DNA of 64,000 bases from Sphingomonadales bacterium. Lineage in GTDB: Bacteria > Pseudomonadota > Alphaproteobacteria > Sphingomonadales > Sphingomonadaceae. Of the stretch, positions 17,563 to 27,758 are shown in pieces. The stretch's first letter is position 1, and each line of letters starts with the position of its first letter. The position numbers and the translations under genes were made by a program. The stretch lies in NCBI GenBank assembly GCA_028871475.1, contig JAGWMZ010000013.1:54867-118866 (forward strand), given 5' to 3'. The notes below the pieces were generated by a model. It made no database searches and had not been told where the DNA came from. It saw nothing but the letters and a program-made list of their open reading frames with translations.

Positions 17563-18438
17563 CTATTCCACCCGCGTGACGCGATAGCCTTTCGCGGCGA
17601 GCAAGGCGGGCAGGCCCTGCGCCCCTGCCATATGTGCCGCGCCCACCGCCACGAAGGGATGGCGGCCTTGCGCCATGGCCTGCTTGATCGCCTCGCTCCA
17701 CGCCAGATTGCGCCGGACATAGAGCACATTGCGCAGGACAGGGTTGGCCAGCATGCCGCCCTGCGTCTGGCGCTCGATCCAGCCCATGTCGCCCTGTCGC
17801 CAGGCGCGCGCCAGTTGCTGCGTCTCCTGCAAGGCATGGGGGGCATCGGTCACCACGCTTTCCAACATGGCGCGCTGGGCGCTTTCGGGCAAAGTGTCGA
17901 ACAGGCCCAGTTGCTTGCGCGTGCCCTCCAGTTCCCCCACCAGCAGGCGGGTGCTCTTGAGCAGGTCGCGGTCAACGCCATTGGCCGCGTCCTCGTCGGG
18001 TCCCTGCGCCACATGGCTCAGCATCAGCGCGGCGGCCCAGGTTTCGGTATCGGCAAAACTGCCGGGTTTGAGGCCGGCCTTATCCACCAGATGCATCAGG
18101 GACGCTCGCAGGTCCGGTCTTACGCGGTTCTCGATCGGCGGCTGGCCGGGCGAATGGGCCAGCTGATCATAGATTTCGCGCGTGGCATCATCATTGTTGA
18201 GATCGGCAATCTCGACCAGCAGTTCGTCACTCTTGCCCAGCGCCTGTTCGACCCGGGGCGTGCGCCAGGCGGCAGGGCGCGAAAGCGCGTGGATCGTGCC
18301 AAACAGCCATGCGCTCTGCCCCTTGGGCCCTTCGACGTGCCAGAGCGCCGGATTGGCCGGGTCCGGACGTGCGCAGGCGGTCTGGACGACGAGCAGGGCA
18401 AGGGCACAGGCAGTTGCGACGAAGCGGTTACTGGACAC
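17563..18438 (-). CDS. TraB/GumN (TIKI-like) family exported protein, copy 2
   Basis: 291 residues with a signal peptide (hydrophobic residues 8-20, cleavage near TACA). The two GxxH motifs of the TIKI/TraB/GumN superfamily are present: WLFGTIHAL near residue 45 and VGAAHMAG near the C-terminus, plus the conserved Glu in LLVEIADL. In the TIKI branch these residues bind metal for proteolysis; bacterial members are largely uncharacterised. It overlaps the upstream paralogue by 11 bp. The two share the fold and the C-terminal VTRV ending but differ widely elsewhere. Confidence 0.88.
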   Translation of the reverse strand: MSSNRFVATACALALLVVQTACARPDPANPALWHVEGPKGQSAWLFGTIHALSRPAAWRTPRVEQALGKSDELLVEIADLNNDDATREIYDQLAHSPGQPPIENRVRPDLRASLMHLVDKAGLKPGSFADTETWAAALMLSHVAQGPDEDAANGVDRDLLKSTRLLVGELEGTRKQLGLFDTLPESAQRAMLESVVTDAPHALQETQQLARAWRQGDMGWIERQTQGGMLANPVLRNVLYVRRNLAWSEAIKQAMAQGRHPFVAVGAAHMAGAQGLPALLAAKGYRVTRVE

Positions 18439-19363
18439 GCGTCACCTTGATGCCCAGCTTGCGCAATTGGTCCTGAACGCTGCCCTTGCCGGCAAGATGG
18501 CCCGCGCCCACGGCAATCATCACCGTGCCGGGGCGGCGGAGGCGCGCCTGTATCCAGCGCGCCCAGTTGCGGTTGCGGTTGATGAGTAGCAGCTTGAGCA
18601 GCGCCGGGTCGCTCTCGTCCTCGTTCATCAGCCGGGCCAGTTCCTTCGCATGGCCCGCCTTCCACTGGGTGATCATCTTGGCAAGGTCGCCCGGAATGCT
18701 GTCGGCATCGACCGCCACCTCATAGAGATAGCGCTTCTGCGCGCGCACCGGCAGTTGGTTGAACAGGCCCAGTTGATATTCCGGCGTTTCCAGAGCCTCA
18801 TGCCGCTTGCCCATTTCCTTGGCCCGGGCTGTCAGCACTGCATCGGCGCCATTGGCCGGATCATAGCCTGATTTGAGCAGCGGCAGCGTGGAGAGGGCGA
18901 CCGCGGCATACCAGGGGCGGAATTGGTCGAAAGCGGCGGCGGGCAGGCCATTGGCGGCCATCGCCTTTTCAAAGGCCGCGCGTCCCTTGGGGGCTAGGCC
19001 GTCACGCAGGTTCTGCCCGGCCGGTAACATGGCGGTTTTTGCCAGGATCGCCCGCATCTGCGCCGGGTCCTTTTCGATGATCTCGGTCACCAGCGTGTCG
19101 GAATGGTCGAGCGCGGCGGCCACCTTGCCACTCAGCCACGGCACGCCCGCGGGCAGGGCATGCACCGTGCCGAACAGCCAGATCACCGTCTTGCCCCGGC
19201 TGACCTTCCACAGCGCGGGCCGTACCACCGCAGTTGCTGGCGCCGACGTGGCGGGCTGCGCCTTGGTTGCGGCGCGTGCGGTATCCTGCGCCAGCGCGGG
19301 CGGCGCCAGCAGGGTGAAGAAAGCGGCCAGCGCGGCGAAAAGGGGACGCATCGGTGTTACCAT
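18428..19363 (-). CDS. TraB/GumN (TIKI-like) family exported protein, copy 1
   Basis: 311 residues. The signal peptide runs to PPALAQ near residue 26; a start at the second Met (19351) is equally possible. After an alanine/threonine-rich linker, WLFGTVHAL and VGAGHLAG give the paired GxxH motifs, and LVTEIIEKD the conserved Glu. A putative periplasmic metalloprotease-like protein of unknown substrate. It is the first of a tandem pair on one transcript and lies divergent from glyQ. Confidence 0.88.
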   Translation of the reverse strand: MVTPMRPLFAALAAFFTLLAPPALAQDTARAATKAQPATSAPATAVVRPALWKVSRGKTVIWLFGTVHALPAGVPWLSGKVAAALDHSDTLVTEIIEKDPAQMRAILAKTAMLPAGQNLRDGLAPKGRAAFEKAMAANGLPAAAFDQFRPWYAAVALSTLPLLKSGYDPANGADAVLTARAKEMGKRHEALETPEYQLGLFNQLPVRAQKRYLYEVAVDADSIPGDLAKMITQWKAGHAKELARLMNEDESDPALLKLLLINRNRNWARWIQARLRRPGTVMIAVGAGHLAGKGSVQDQLRKLGIKVTRVQ

Positions 19364-19484
19364 AAGGGCAGCCTATAGGCGCAATGGCGTCCTGTCGATT
19401 GTATGGTGCACTCTGTCTTGTGAGAAACCACCGCGCAGGGGCCGCCTTGACCGCGCGAAGCGCTTGCGTCAAAGGCCTTGCCCC

Positions 19485-20408
19485 ATGAGCGCGCAACTTT
19501 CCGCCGAGCCCCGGGCATCCGGGCCCCTGAGCTTTCAGGACATGATCCTGACCCTGCATGACTTCTGGAGCAAGCAGGGCTGCCTGATTTTGCAACCCTA
19601 TGACATGCGGGTGGGCGCGGGCACCTTCCACCCGGCCACCACCTTGCGCGCGCTGGGCCCCCAGCCGTGGAATGCGGCCTATGTGCAGCCCAGCCGCCGC
19701 CCCACCGATGGCCGCTATGGCGAGAACCCCAACCGTTTGCAGCATTATTACCAGTATCAGGTGATCATGAAGCCGAGCCCGAAGAATTTGCAGGAGCTTT
19801 ACCTGCAATCTTTGGCCGCCATCGGCGTGGACCCGCTGGCCCATGACATCCGCTTTGTGGAGGATGACTGGGAGAGCCCGACGCTGGGCGCCTGGGGCCT
19901 TGGCTGGGAAGTGTGGTGCGACGGGATGGAAGTCACCCAGTTCACCTATTTCCAGCAGATGGGCGGGTTTGACTGCAAGCCTGTCGCGGGTGAGCTGACC
20001 TATGGGCTGGAGCGCCTCGCCATGTATATCCAGGGCGTGGACCGGGTGTATGACCTGCGGTTCAACAACCATGGCGTGACCTATGGCGATGTCTTCCTGA
20101 AGAATGAGCAGGAGATGTCGAAATACAATTTCGAGGTGGCCGATACGGACTCGCTGTTCAAAGGCTTTGCCGCCGCCGAGGAAGAGGCAAAGCGCTGCAT
20201 CGAGGCGGACATTCCGCTGGCCGCCTATGACCAGGCCATCGAGGCCTCGCATCTCTTCAACCTGTTGCAGGCGCGCGGCGTGATCTCCGTGCAGGAGCGC
20301 GCCAGCTATATGGGCCGCGTGCGCGATCTGGCCAAGGGCGCCTGTCAGGCGTGGATCGACAAGAATGAGGCCGAATGGGCCGAGAAATTTCCGGGGTGGA
20401 GCAAGTGA
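19485..20408 (+). CDS. glyQ: Glycyl-tRNA synthetase alpha subunit
   Basis: 307 residues. The family signature is plain: [53 protein letters not shown] and [20 protein letters not shown]. It is the class II catalytic subunit of the alpha2-beta2 bacterial GlyRS, charging tRNA-Gly. The ATG is preceded by AAAGG. Its stop overlaps the glyS start in a GTGA junction. The upstream 121 bp show no T-box or glycine riboswitch. Confidence 0.98.
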   Translation: MSAQLSAEPRASGPLSFQDMILTLHDFWSKQGCLILQPYDMRVGAGTFHPATTLRALGPQPWNAAYVQPSRRPTDGRYGENPNRLQHYYQYQVIMKPSPKNLQELYLQSLAAIGVDPLAHDIRFVEDDWESPTLGAWGLGWEVWCDGMEVTQFTYFQQMGGFDCKPVAGELTYGLERLAMYIQGVDRVYDLRFNNHGVTYGDVFLKNEQEMSKYNFEVADTDSLFKGFAAAEEEAKRCIEADIPLAAYDQAIEASHLFNLLQARGVISVQERASYMGRVRDLAKGACQAWIDKNEAEWAEKFPGWSK

Positions 20409-22612
20409 GCACCTTTCTTCTCGAACTGCGCAGCGAGGAAATTCCGGCGCGCATGCAGGCAGGCGCAAGGGCCGAGCTGGAAAAGCTGTTTCGTGGCGCG
20501 CTGAGCGCTGCTGGCGTGTCAATGGGGGCGCTGACCGTGTGGTCCACGCCGCGCCGTCTTGCGCTGATCGCGCGCGATCTGCCGCTGGCGACCGAGGCAG
20601 TGAGCGAAGAGGTGAAGGGGCCGAAGGTTTCGGCGCCTGAACAGGCTTTGGCTGGCTTCCTGCGCAAGACGGGGCTGACCAAAGAGCAACTGACCGAGCG
20701 TGACGGTGTCTATTTCGCTGTTCGCGAAGCGGCGGGTCGTCCGATGGCCGAAGTTCTTTCCGGTGCCATTGATGATATCGTTTCGAAGTTTTCGTGGCCT
20801 AAATCGCAGCGCTGGGGTGAAGCTTCAATTCGTTCTGCTTCGCTCCGTTGGGTCCGACCGCTTCAGGGCATCGTGGCTTTGTTCGATGGCCATATCGTGT
20901 CGCATAACCTTGATTTGCTTTACCCGGTGCCTGCGTCGGGTCGCGAGACGTTCGGCCACCGCTTCCATTCGCACGGCCCCATCGCGGTGGAGAATGCCGA
21001 CACCTATGCCGACCAGTTGCGCGCCGCCCATGTGATCGTGGACCATGAGGAGCGCCAGACCATCGTGCGCCAGGGCGCGGCCAAGGCGGCGGCTGACGCT
21101 GGCCTGACGCTGGTTGAGGATGAAGGCCTGGTGGTCGAAAACGCTGGCCTCACCGAATGGCCGGTGCCGCTGCTGGGCCGCTTTGACGAGGCGTTTCTGG
21201 AAGTGCCGCCCGAGACGATCCAGCTGACCGCCCGCGTCAACCAGAAGTATTTCATCTGCCGCGACGCCGATGGCAAGCTGGCCGATGCCTTCGTCTGCAC
21301 CGCCAACATCGCGGCGAGCGACGGCGGCGTGGGCGTGGTGGCGGGCAACCGCAAGGTGCTGGCCGCGCGCCTGTCGGACGCGCGCTTCTTCTGGCAGCAG
21401 GATCGCAAGGTGCCGCTGGCAAGCCAAGCCAAGAAGCTCTCGCGCATCACCTTCCACGAAAAGCTGGGCACGGTGGCCGACAAGGTGGAGCGCGTGGCCA
21501 AGCTGGCCGAATGGCTGGCGAGCGAAGGCATCGTGCCGGGCGCGGACCCTGCGTTGGCGCGCCAGGCAGCGGAATTGTGCAAGGCTGATCTCGTCACCGA
21601 AATGGTGGGCGAGTTTCCCGAACTGCAAGGCCTGATGGGCGGCTATTACGCCCGCGCCGAGGGGCTGCCTGACGCCGTGGCCGATGCCATCCGCGATCAC
21701 TACAAACCCGTGGGGCAGGGGGATGATGTGCCCACCGCGCCGGTGACGGTGTGTGTGGCGCTGGCGGATAAGCTGGATACGCTTGCTTGCTTCTTCTGCA
21801 TTGATGAAAAGCCAACCGGGTCAAAGGATCCTTTCGCTTTGCGGCGTGCAGCGATATCGATCATTCAACTAATTTTGACGTCTGCATTGCGTGTGAGCAT
21901 TGCCGACCTCGCGCTTTCGGCAACTTTCCATTGGTATCAGCAGGAAGTGACGCGGCAGGGGCTGGAAGCCTATGCCGATGTTTATTTCGGTCTCGAAAGG
22001 GTGAAGGGGCAAACGCCTGATCTGGCTGAAGTCGAAAAATTCGCTTTGTCGCGTCAATCTGATGACGCAGAAGTGAAGAAAGCAGGATTTTCTGCGACGA
22101 AAAGCATGCTGACGTTCTTCGCCGACCGCCTTAAGGTCCAGCAGAAGGAAGCCGGCGTCCGCCACGACCTGATCGACGCCGTCTTCGCCCTTGGCGGAGA
22201 GGACGATCTCGTCCGCCTGCTCGCCCGCGTCCACGCGCTGCAAGCCTTCGTCGCCAGCGAGGATGGCGCAAACCTGCTCGCCGGTTACAAGCGCGCCGCC
22301 AACATCCTGAAGGCCGAGGACAAGAAGGGCTGGGAAAAGGGCGCCACCAACCCCGCCCCCGACGCAGACGAAAAGGCCCTGATCGACGCACTGGCCAAGG
22401 CCGCCCCGCAGGCGCAGGCCGCTGTCGAGGCGGAAGACTTCACCGGCGCCATGGCGGCCCTTGCCACCTTGCGCGCGCCGATCGACGCCTTTTTCGACAC
22501 GGTGACTGTCAACGATGCCGACCCTGCCAAACGCTCGGCAAGGCTCGATCTGCTCGACGCTTTCCGCCGCGCGGTGCACCAGGTGGCCGATTTTTCGCGG
22601 ATCGAGGGCTAG
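20405..22612 (+). CDS. glyS: Glycyl-tRNA synthetase beta subunit
   Basis: 735 residues from the GTG at 20405, giving [17 protein letters not shown], the usual N-terminus. Further family marks are [17 protein letters not shown]-like [15 protein letters not shown], and [18 protein letters not shown]. The C-terminal part carries the anticodon-binding domain ([22 protein letters not shown]). Two internal stretches, about 20698-20945 and 21770-22115, have many A/T-ending codons, while the rest uses G/C-ending codons like its neighbours; this suggests a mosaic gene. The protein itself is intact. Confidence 0.97.
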   Translation: MSTFLLELRSEEIPARMQAGARAELEKLFRGALSAAGVSMGALTVWSTPRRLALIARDLPLATEAVSEEVKGPKVSAPEQALAGFLRKTGLTKEQLTERDGVYFAVREAAGRPMAEVLSGAIDDIVSKFSWPKSQRWGEASIRSASLRWVRPLQGIVALFDGHIVSHNLDLLYPVPASGRETFGHRFHSHGPIAVENADTYADQLRAAHVIVDHEERQTIVRQGAAKAAADAGLTLVEDEGLVVENAGLTEWPVPLLGRFDEAFLEVPPETIQLTARVNQKYFICRDADGKLADAFVCTANIAASDGGVGVVAGNRKVLAARLSDARFFWQQDRKVPLASQAKKLSRITFHEKLGTVADKVERVAKLAEWLASEGIVPGADPALARQAAELCKADLVTEMVGEFPELQGLMGGYYARAEGLPDAVADAIRDHYKPVGQGDDVPTAPVTVCVALADKLDTLACFFCIDEKPTGSKDPFALRRAAISIIQLILTSALRVSIADLALSATFHWYQQEVTRQGLEAYADVYFGLERVKGQTPDLAEVEKFALSRQSDDAEVKKAGFSATKSMLTFFADRLKVQQKEAGVRHDLIDAVFALGGEDDLVRLLARVHALQAFVASEDGANLLAGYKRAANILKAEDKKGWEKGATNPAPDADEKALIDALAKAAPQAQAAVEAEDFTGAMAALATLRAPIDAFFDTVTVNDADPAKRSARLDLLDAFRRAVHQVADFSRIEG

Positions 22613-22705
22613 GCGCGGCATGGCGCAAAGCGGCACAGTTTCTCCGCACCAACGCCCCGCGCGGGTGCGAGAAGAAACGGCCGGGCAGGAGAGGATGCCG
22701 CTGAG

Positions 22706-25384
22706 ATGAGCGCGATGGTCTTTCCCTTTGGCGCAGGCGCGGCCCAGGCCGACCCGCGCGCCAGCGACAAGGCGGTGGTGGGCGGCAAGGGCGCCAATTT
22801 GGCGGGCATGGCGGCGATCGGCCTGCCCGTGCCGCCGGGCTTTACCATCAGCGCCGAGATCTGCGCCGCCTATGCCCAAGGGGAGCATCGCATCGACGAT
22901 GCCCTGCGCGAGGAGGTGGCCCGCGCCATCGCCCATATCGAGGCGGCCACCGGGCGTGGCTTTGGCGATGCGGGCAATCCGCTGCTCGTCTCGGTGCGCT
23001 CAGGCGCGCGGGTGTCCATGCCGGGCATGATGGATACGGTGCTCGATCTGGGCTTGAATGATGCCACGGTCGAAGGGCTGGCGCAGGCCTCGGGCGATGC
23101 GCGCTTCGCCTGGGATTCCTATCGCCGCTTCATCCAGATCTATGGCGATGTCGCGCTGGGCGTGGACCGCAACCTTTTTGAGGATGCGCTGGAAATCGCC
23201 AAGGAAGACAATGGTTTTTACACCGATGTTGAGATGGAGGCCGAGCATTGGCAGGCGCTGGTGCGCGACTACAAGCGCATCGTGGAAGAGGAAACCGGCG
23301 CACCCTTCCCACAGAATGTGCAGACACAGCTCTGGGGCGCCATCGCCGCTGTGTTCGACAGTTGGGACAGCGAACGCGCCCGCGTCTATCGCCGGCTGAA
23401 TGCCATTCCGTCCGAATGGGGCACGGCGGTGACGGTGCAGGCCATGGTCTTTGGCAATCGTGACCAGAACAGCGCGACAGGCGTTGCCTTCACGCGCGAT
23501 CCGGCGACGGGCGAAAAGCGCTGCTTTGGCGAATGGCTGGTGAACGCGCAGGGCGAGGATGTGGTGGCAGGGCTGCGCACGCCCCAATATCTCACCCGCG
23601 CCGCGCGAGAGGCGGCCCGCGCCAAGCCGCTGAGCATGGAAGAGGCGATGCCCGAGGCCTTCGCAGAGCTTTCCGGCCTGTTCGAGCGGCTCGAAGCCCA
23701 TTTCCGCGATATGCTCGATATCGAATTTACCGTTGAGCAGGGACGGCTGTGGATTTTGCAGGCCCGCGTCGGCAAGCGGACGGCAGCGGCGGCCTTGCGC
23801 ATGGCGGTCGATATGGTGGCCGAAGGGCTGATCGGCGAGGAGGACGCCATCGCCCGCATCGAGCCGATGGCGCTGGCGCAATTGCTCCATCCCACGCTCG
23901 ACCCGGATGCGCCGCGTGACCTGCTGGCGCGCGGGTTGCCGGCCTCGCCGGGCGCGGCCAGCGGGGCGATCGTGCTCGATGCGGAAAGTGCCGAAAGGCG
24001 GGCGGAGCGCGGCGAGGCAGTGATCCTGGTCCGCGTGGAAACCAGCCCGGAGGATATTCACGGCATGCATGCCGCCGTCGGCATTCTGACGGCGCGCGGC
24101 GGCATGACCAGCCACGCCGCCGTGGTGGCGCGCGGCATGGGGCGGCCCTGCATCACTGGCACGGCGGCGGTGGCAATCGACATGGCCGCGCGGCGCCTGT
24201 CCATCGGCGGGCGGGCCATGGCCGAGGGCGATATCATCACCATCGACGGCGCGACGGGCGAGGTGATGGCGGGCATGGTGCCGCTGACCCAGCCCGAACT
24301 GACCGGCGATTTTGCCGTGTTGATGGCATGGGCTGATCATGTGGCGCAGCGGACCGGGCGCCGCATCGGCGTGCGCGCCAATGCCGATACGCCGGCCGAC
24401 TGCCGCATCGCGCGTCAGTTCGGGGCATCGGGCGTTGGCCTGTGCCGCACGGAGCATATGTTCTTTCAGGTGGACCGTATCGGCGCGGTGCGGCGCTTCA
24501 TCCTCTCGCATGAGGCGGGCATGAAGGCGGCGGCGCTGGCTGAACTGCTGGAACAGCAGCGCGAGGATTTCCGCGCGATCTTTGCCGAGATGCAGGGGCT
24601 GCCCGTTGCAGTCCGCCTGCTTGACCTGCCTCTCCACGGCTTCCTGCCCGAGGGCGCCGGTGATTACGCCACACTTTCGCAAGAGATCGGGCTGGGTGTT
24701 GATCATCTGCGCCGGCTCGCGCAGGAGATGCATGAATTCAACCCCTTGCTTGGCCTTCGCGGGTGCCGGCTGGGCGTGGTCCATCCCGACATCTATGCCA
24801 TGCAGGTCCGCGCCATCGTCGAGGCGGCCTGCGCTCTGCCCGAGGGCGAAGGGCCGCAGCGGATCGAGATCATGGTGCCCATGGCGTGCACCGGCGCTGA
24901 ACTGGCGCTCATCCGCGGGCAGATCGAGCGGGTCTCGAGCGAGGTGCTCCGCAAGGCCGGGCGCGATGTGCCGCTGCATGTCGGCGCCATGATCGAAGTG
25001 CCGCGCGCAGCGCTGATGGCGGGCGATCTGGCGCGTGAGGCCTCGTTCTTCTCCTTTGGCTCGAATGATCTGACGCAGACCACGCTGGGCATGGGGCGCG
25101 AGGATGCCGCGCGTTTCATGGGGCGCTATCTCGACCACCGCATCTATGGCACCGACCCGTTCATCACGCTGGATGCCGAGGGGGTGGGGCAACTCATCGC
25201 GCTGGCGATGGAGCGCGGGCGGGCCACCAGACCTGATCTGGAAATCGGCCTTTGCGGCGAACATGGGGCCGATCCGGCCTCCATCGCCCTGTGCCTTGGC
25301 TGGGGTATGGATTACGTGTCCGCCTCGCCCTATCGCGTGCCGGTGGCGCGACTGGCCGCCGCGCAGGCCGCGCTGAAAGCCTAA
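22706..25384 (+). CDS. ppdK: Pyruvate, phosphate dikinase
   Basis: 892 residues, normal length. It interconverts PEP and pyruvate with ATP and phosphate. The ATP-grasp domain begins KAVVGGKGANLAGMA; the swivelling domain has the phosphorylated His470 in GGMTSHAAVVARG; the C-terminal barrel has GLCRTEHMFF, FSFGSNDLTQTTLG and LCGEHGADP with its catalytic Cys. AGGAGAGGATG precedes the ATG loosely. It follows glyS by 93 bp with no visible terminator and overlaps the convergent methyltransferase gene by 4 bp. Confidence 0.98.
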   Translation: MSAMVFPFGAGAAQADPRASDKAVVGGKGANLAGMAAIGLPVPPGFTISAEICAAYAQGEHRIDDALREEVARAIAHIEAATGRGFGDAGNPLLVSVRSGARVSMPGMMDTVLDLGLNDATVEGLAQASGDARFAWDSYRRFIQIYGDVALGVDRNLFEDALEIAKEDNGFYTDVEMEAEHWQALVRDYKRIVEEETGAPFPQNVQTQLWGAIAAVFDSWDSERARVYRRLNAIPSEWGTAVTVQAMVFGNRDQNSATGVAFTRDPATGEKRCFGEWLVNAQGEDVVAGLRTPQYLTRAAREAARAKPLSMEEAMPEAFAELSGLFERLEAHFRDMLDIEFTVEQGRLWILQARVGKRTAAAALRMAVDMVAEGLIGEEDAIARIEPMALAQLLHPTLDPDAPRDLLARGLPASPGAASGAIVLDAESAERRAERGEAVILVRVETSPEDIHGMHAAVGILTARGGMTSHAAVVARGMGRPCITGTAAVAIDMAARRLSIGGRAMAEGDIITIDGATGEVMAGMVPLTQPELTGDFAVLMAWADHVAQRTGRRIGVRANADTPADCRIARQFGASGVGLCRTEHMFFQVDRIGAVRRFILSHEAGMKAAALAELLEQQREDFRAIFAEMQGLPVAVRLLDLPLHGFLPEGAGDYATLSQEIGLGVDHLRRLAQEMHEFNPLLGLRGCRLGVVHPDIYAMQVRAIVEAACALPEGEGPQRIEIMVPMACTGAELALIRGQIERVSSEVLRKAGRDVPLHVGAMIEVPRAALMAGDLAREASFFSFGSNDLTQTTLGMGREDAARFMGRYLDHRIYGTDPFITLDAEGVGQLIALAMERGRATRPDLEIGLCGEHGADPASIALCLGWGMDYVSASPYRVPVARLAAAQAALKA

Positions 25385-26175
25385 GGCCGCCAGCCTGAGA
25401 GGGTCAGGATTTCCAGATGCTCGGTCACGCGCCCTTCGGCATCCGCCTGGGCGGCGAAGGCGGCCAGTGCGCGGGCGCAGGCAGTTTTCCCCAGCGCCGG
25501 CGCATGATCGGCCAGCACGCTGCCCAGCCCCTGCGCGCGCAGATCGCCCACCAGGCCGCTGAGCGAGCGGAAGCTTACATCGAGACCACGCGCATCGGCA
25601 ACCGGATTGGCCAGCCCGACGCGTTGCAGCAGCTGCGCGCCGCTGCGCACGTCCACGGCAGGATGCATCCGCGCGGCGGGGCGCTCGCCATCGGCCTCCA
25701 GCATGATCGCGCGCAAGGCGGGAAGGCTGCCCGCCGCCATCATGCTGATCAGCACGAGCCCGCCCGGCGCCAGTGCCTGACGCATATGGATCAGCGCGCC
25801 GGGCAGGTCATTCACCGTGTCGAGCGTACCGAGGCTGACGATGAGGTTGAAGCCATGCACCGGCCATGGCGCTTCCTCGGCCAGAGCCATGCAGTCGCCA
25901 TGCGCCACAACATCGGCGCTGGTCACTTCAACGCCCTGCGCGTGCAGGGCCTGGGCCATGGTGCCGGTGAAATCGCCCATGACCAGTGCCGTTTGGGGCT
26001 CATGGCGCAGGAAAGAGAGGCGATCGAGCGTGTCCTCGATCATATCCTCCATGACATAGCGTGGAGCGTCTGGCTGCCCTTGCGCTGCCAGCAGGCGGCG
26101 GCGCGCGGCAATACGGCGATGTGGCGCGAAGATGCGGGGTGGTGTCGCGGCGGCGAGGGCAGGGGGCGTGGTCAT
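25381..26175 (-). CDS. BioC/NDUFAF5-like SAM-dependent methyltransferase
   Basis: 264 residues from the ATG at 26175, with AGGGAAG upstream; a longer open frame is unsupported. The SAM fold is weakly marked: TALVMGDFTGTMAQAL corresponds to motif I, VTSADVVAHGD to motif II, and NLIVSLGTLDTVNDLPGAL to motif IV. The N-terminus (IFAPHRRIAARRRLLA) resembles the malonyl-ACP methyltransferase/NDUFAF5 group. Motif I lacks the usual GxGxG, so the activity is uncertain. It is divergent from comF with 81 bp between. Confidence 0.8.
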   Translation of the reverse strand: MTTPPALAAATPPRIFAPHRRIAARRRLLAAQGQPDAPRYVMEDMIEDTLDRLSFLRHEPQTALVMGDFTGTMAQALHAQGVEVTSADVVAHGDCMALAEEAPWPVHGFNLIVSLGTLDTVNDLPGALIHMRQALAPGGLVLISMMAAGSLPALRAIMLEADGERPAARMHPAVDVRSGAQLLQRVGLANPVADARGLDVSFRSLSGLVGDLRAQGLGSVLADHAPALGKTACARALAAFAAQADAEGRVTEHLEILTLSGWRP

Positions 26176-26256
26176 GCCGCTTCCCTGCCGCCTGCGCGCG
26201 CGCGGATCAAGAGGGATGGCTTGCGCGGTGCGGCGATGGCGCGCTAGCCTCCTCTC

Positions 26257-27018
26257 ATGGCCACCGCCGCGCTTTTCAGGGCGATCGCCCCGCTTGTTGA
26301 TCTGGTCTATCCGCCGCGTTGCCCGCTTTGCGCGCAATGGGTGGCCGAGCAGCAGGGGCTGTGCGCTGCCTGCTGGCGCGATCTGGAGTTTCCGGGGGAG
26401 CCTGCCTGTGGCCTGTGCGCGCGGCCACTGTCAGCACAGCGCATCAATGATACGCTGTGCCATGACTGCGACATCGCGCCGCCGCGTCATGGCGGCATCA
26501 GCGCGGCGACCATGTACAACCGCGCCTCGCGGCAACTGGTGCTGGGCTTCAAGCATGGCGGGCAGATGACGATGGCACCGCTGCTGGCGCGGTTGATGGC
26601 GGCGCGGCTGGGTGATGTCGGGAGCGAATGGTTGATCGTCCCGGTGCCGCTGCATCGCTGGCGCCTGTGGCGGCGGGGTTACAATCAGGCGGCGCTGCTG
26701 GCGCGGGCCTTGGCGCGCCTGACCGGGGGGCGGCTGGCGGTGGATGCGCTGCTGCGGCCAAGGCGCACGCCGTCGCTTGCCGGTCTGGGGCGTGAGGAGC
26801 GGGCGCGGGTGATGCAGGGGGCCATCAGCGTGCATCCCCGGCGCGGCGCGGCTCTGGTTGGCATGCGTGTGCTGTTGGTCGATGATGTGCTGACCAGCGG
26901 GGCGACGAGCAATGCCTGTATCGCGGCGCTGCTGGAAGCCGGGGTGCGAGAGGTGCGAATTGCCTGTTTCGCCCGCGTTGCCGATGGTGCCGGCGAGGAG
27001 GGGGCGATCGATGGATAG
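26257..27018 (+). CDS. comF: ComF-family phosphoribosyltransferase-like protein
   Basis: 253 residues. An N-terminal zinc ribbon has paired cysteines: CPLCAQW, CAACWRD, CGLCARP and CHDC. A PRTase domain follows with LIVPVPLHRWRLWRRGYNQA split around the VPVP motif and LLVDDVLTSGATSNAC, the PRPP loop. ComF proteins assist DNA uptake in competent bacteria, yet are widespread in species not known to be competent. A strong terminator follows 18 bp after the stop. Confidence 0.92.
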   Translation: MATAALFRAIAPLVDLVYPPRCPLCAQWVAEQQGLCAACWRDLEFPGEPACGLCARPLSAQRINDTLCHDCDIAPPRHGGISAATMYNRASRQLVLGFKHGGQMTMAPLLARLMAARLGDVGSEWLIVPVPLHRWRLWRRGYNQAALLARALARLTGGRLAVDALLRPRRTPSLAGLGREERARVMQGAISVHPRRGAALVGMRVLLVDDVLTSGATSNACIAALLEAGVREVRIACFARVADGAGEEGAIDG

Positions 27019-27036
27019 ACGGACCATCAAGCGAAA

Positions 27037-27062
27037 GCGCCCGAGGACGGATCCTCGGGCGC
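27037..27062 (+). terminator. Terminator after comF
   Basis: GCGCCCGAGGA, a CGGA loop and TCCTCGGGCGC give a perfect 11-bp GC stem 18 bp after the comF stop. No T-run follows, which is common in GC-rich genomes. Confidence 0.65.
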
Positions 27063-27205
27063 TCGCGTGACGAACCGTGCGGCGGCGCTTTTTGCGCTAT
27101 CGGCAGAAGATTCTGGTCTGCTGCCCGCCTGAATTATCACCGGCTGCGTTTTGCAGCTTCTTCCCTGAACCTTGGCGCCTGTGTCGCACCACCTGGGTTC
27201 AAAAA

Positions 27206-27244
27206 ACGGTCTCCCTCAAGACCGTCGACCTCCCTCAAGGCCGT
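27206..27244. repeat. Near-tandem 15-bp repeat with hairpin upstream of hisI
   Basis: CTCCCTCAAGACCGT at 27211-27225 recurs with one change at 27230-27244. The first copy is part of a hairpin, ACGGTCT-CCCTCA-AGACCGT (27206-27225), preceded by six A. It lies in the 358-bp gap between comF and hisI, which otherwise holds only the comF terminator and no gene I can support. A cryptic regulatory site is possible. Confidence 0.45.
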
Positions 27245-27376
27245 GACCGTTTCATCATCCCAAATGCCCCAAAGATAAAGGGTCGCGTCGTCTTCGTGTG
27301 GATTTTGACCCTCACATGTGGTTATCGTGCAACAAGGCTCCGGAGCGACCCGGGCGATTTGAGGAATGGAGTGATC

Positions 27377-27751
27377 ATGGGTGGCGCCGATGCCGAATTG
27401 CGCGAAAAGGGCAGCAGCTTTCTGCCCCGTTTTGACGAGAAGGGACTGCTCACCGCGATCGCGGTCGATTCGCGGACGCGCGAGATCCTGATGGTGGCCT
27501 TCATGGACCAGACCGCGCTGGACAAGACGCGCGAAACGGGCATCGCCCATTTCTGGTCACGCTCGCGCGGCAAGCTCTGGATGAAGGGGGAGACCTCGGG
27601 CCATATCCTGCGCGTCGAGGAAATTCGCGTCGATTGTGATCAGGATGCGCTGGTCATGCTGGTTTCGCCAGCAGGCCCTGCCTGCCACACCGGCGCGACA
27701 AGCTGCTTCTATCGCAAGCTGGAGGGCGAGGCGCTGGTGCCCGTCACCTGA
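27377..27751 (+). CDS. hisI: Phosphoribosyl-AMP cyclohydrolase
   Basis: 124 residues from an ATG preceded by GAGGAATGGAG; GTG at 27371 is an alternative. It opens the purine ring of PR-AMP in histidine synthesis. Family motifs are [32 protein letters not shown] split across the catalytic stretch, [12 protein letters not shown] with metal-binding residues, and [13 protein letters not shown] with two cysteines for zinc. It stands alone, without HisE fusion, apart from other his genes in this window. Confidence 0.96.
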   Translation: MGGADAELREKGSSFLPRFDEKGLLTAIAVDSRTREILMVAFMDQTALDKTRETGIAHFWSRSRGKLWMKGETSGHILRVEEIRVDCDQDALVMLVSPAGPACHTGATSCFYRKLEGEALVPVT

Positions 27752-27758
27752 GTGCGTC

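Noticed and set aside
19364..19484. T-box or glycine riboswitch upstream of glyQ
   Set aside because: The gap is only 121 bp and lacks the conserved cores of either element.
23000..25264. A 754-codon open frame opposite ppdK
   Set aside because: Same cause: ppdK is complete and recognisable, and the antisense product resembles no family.
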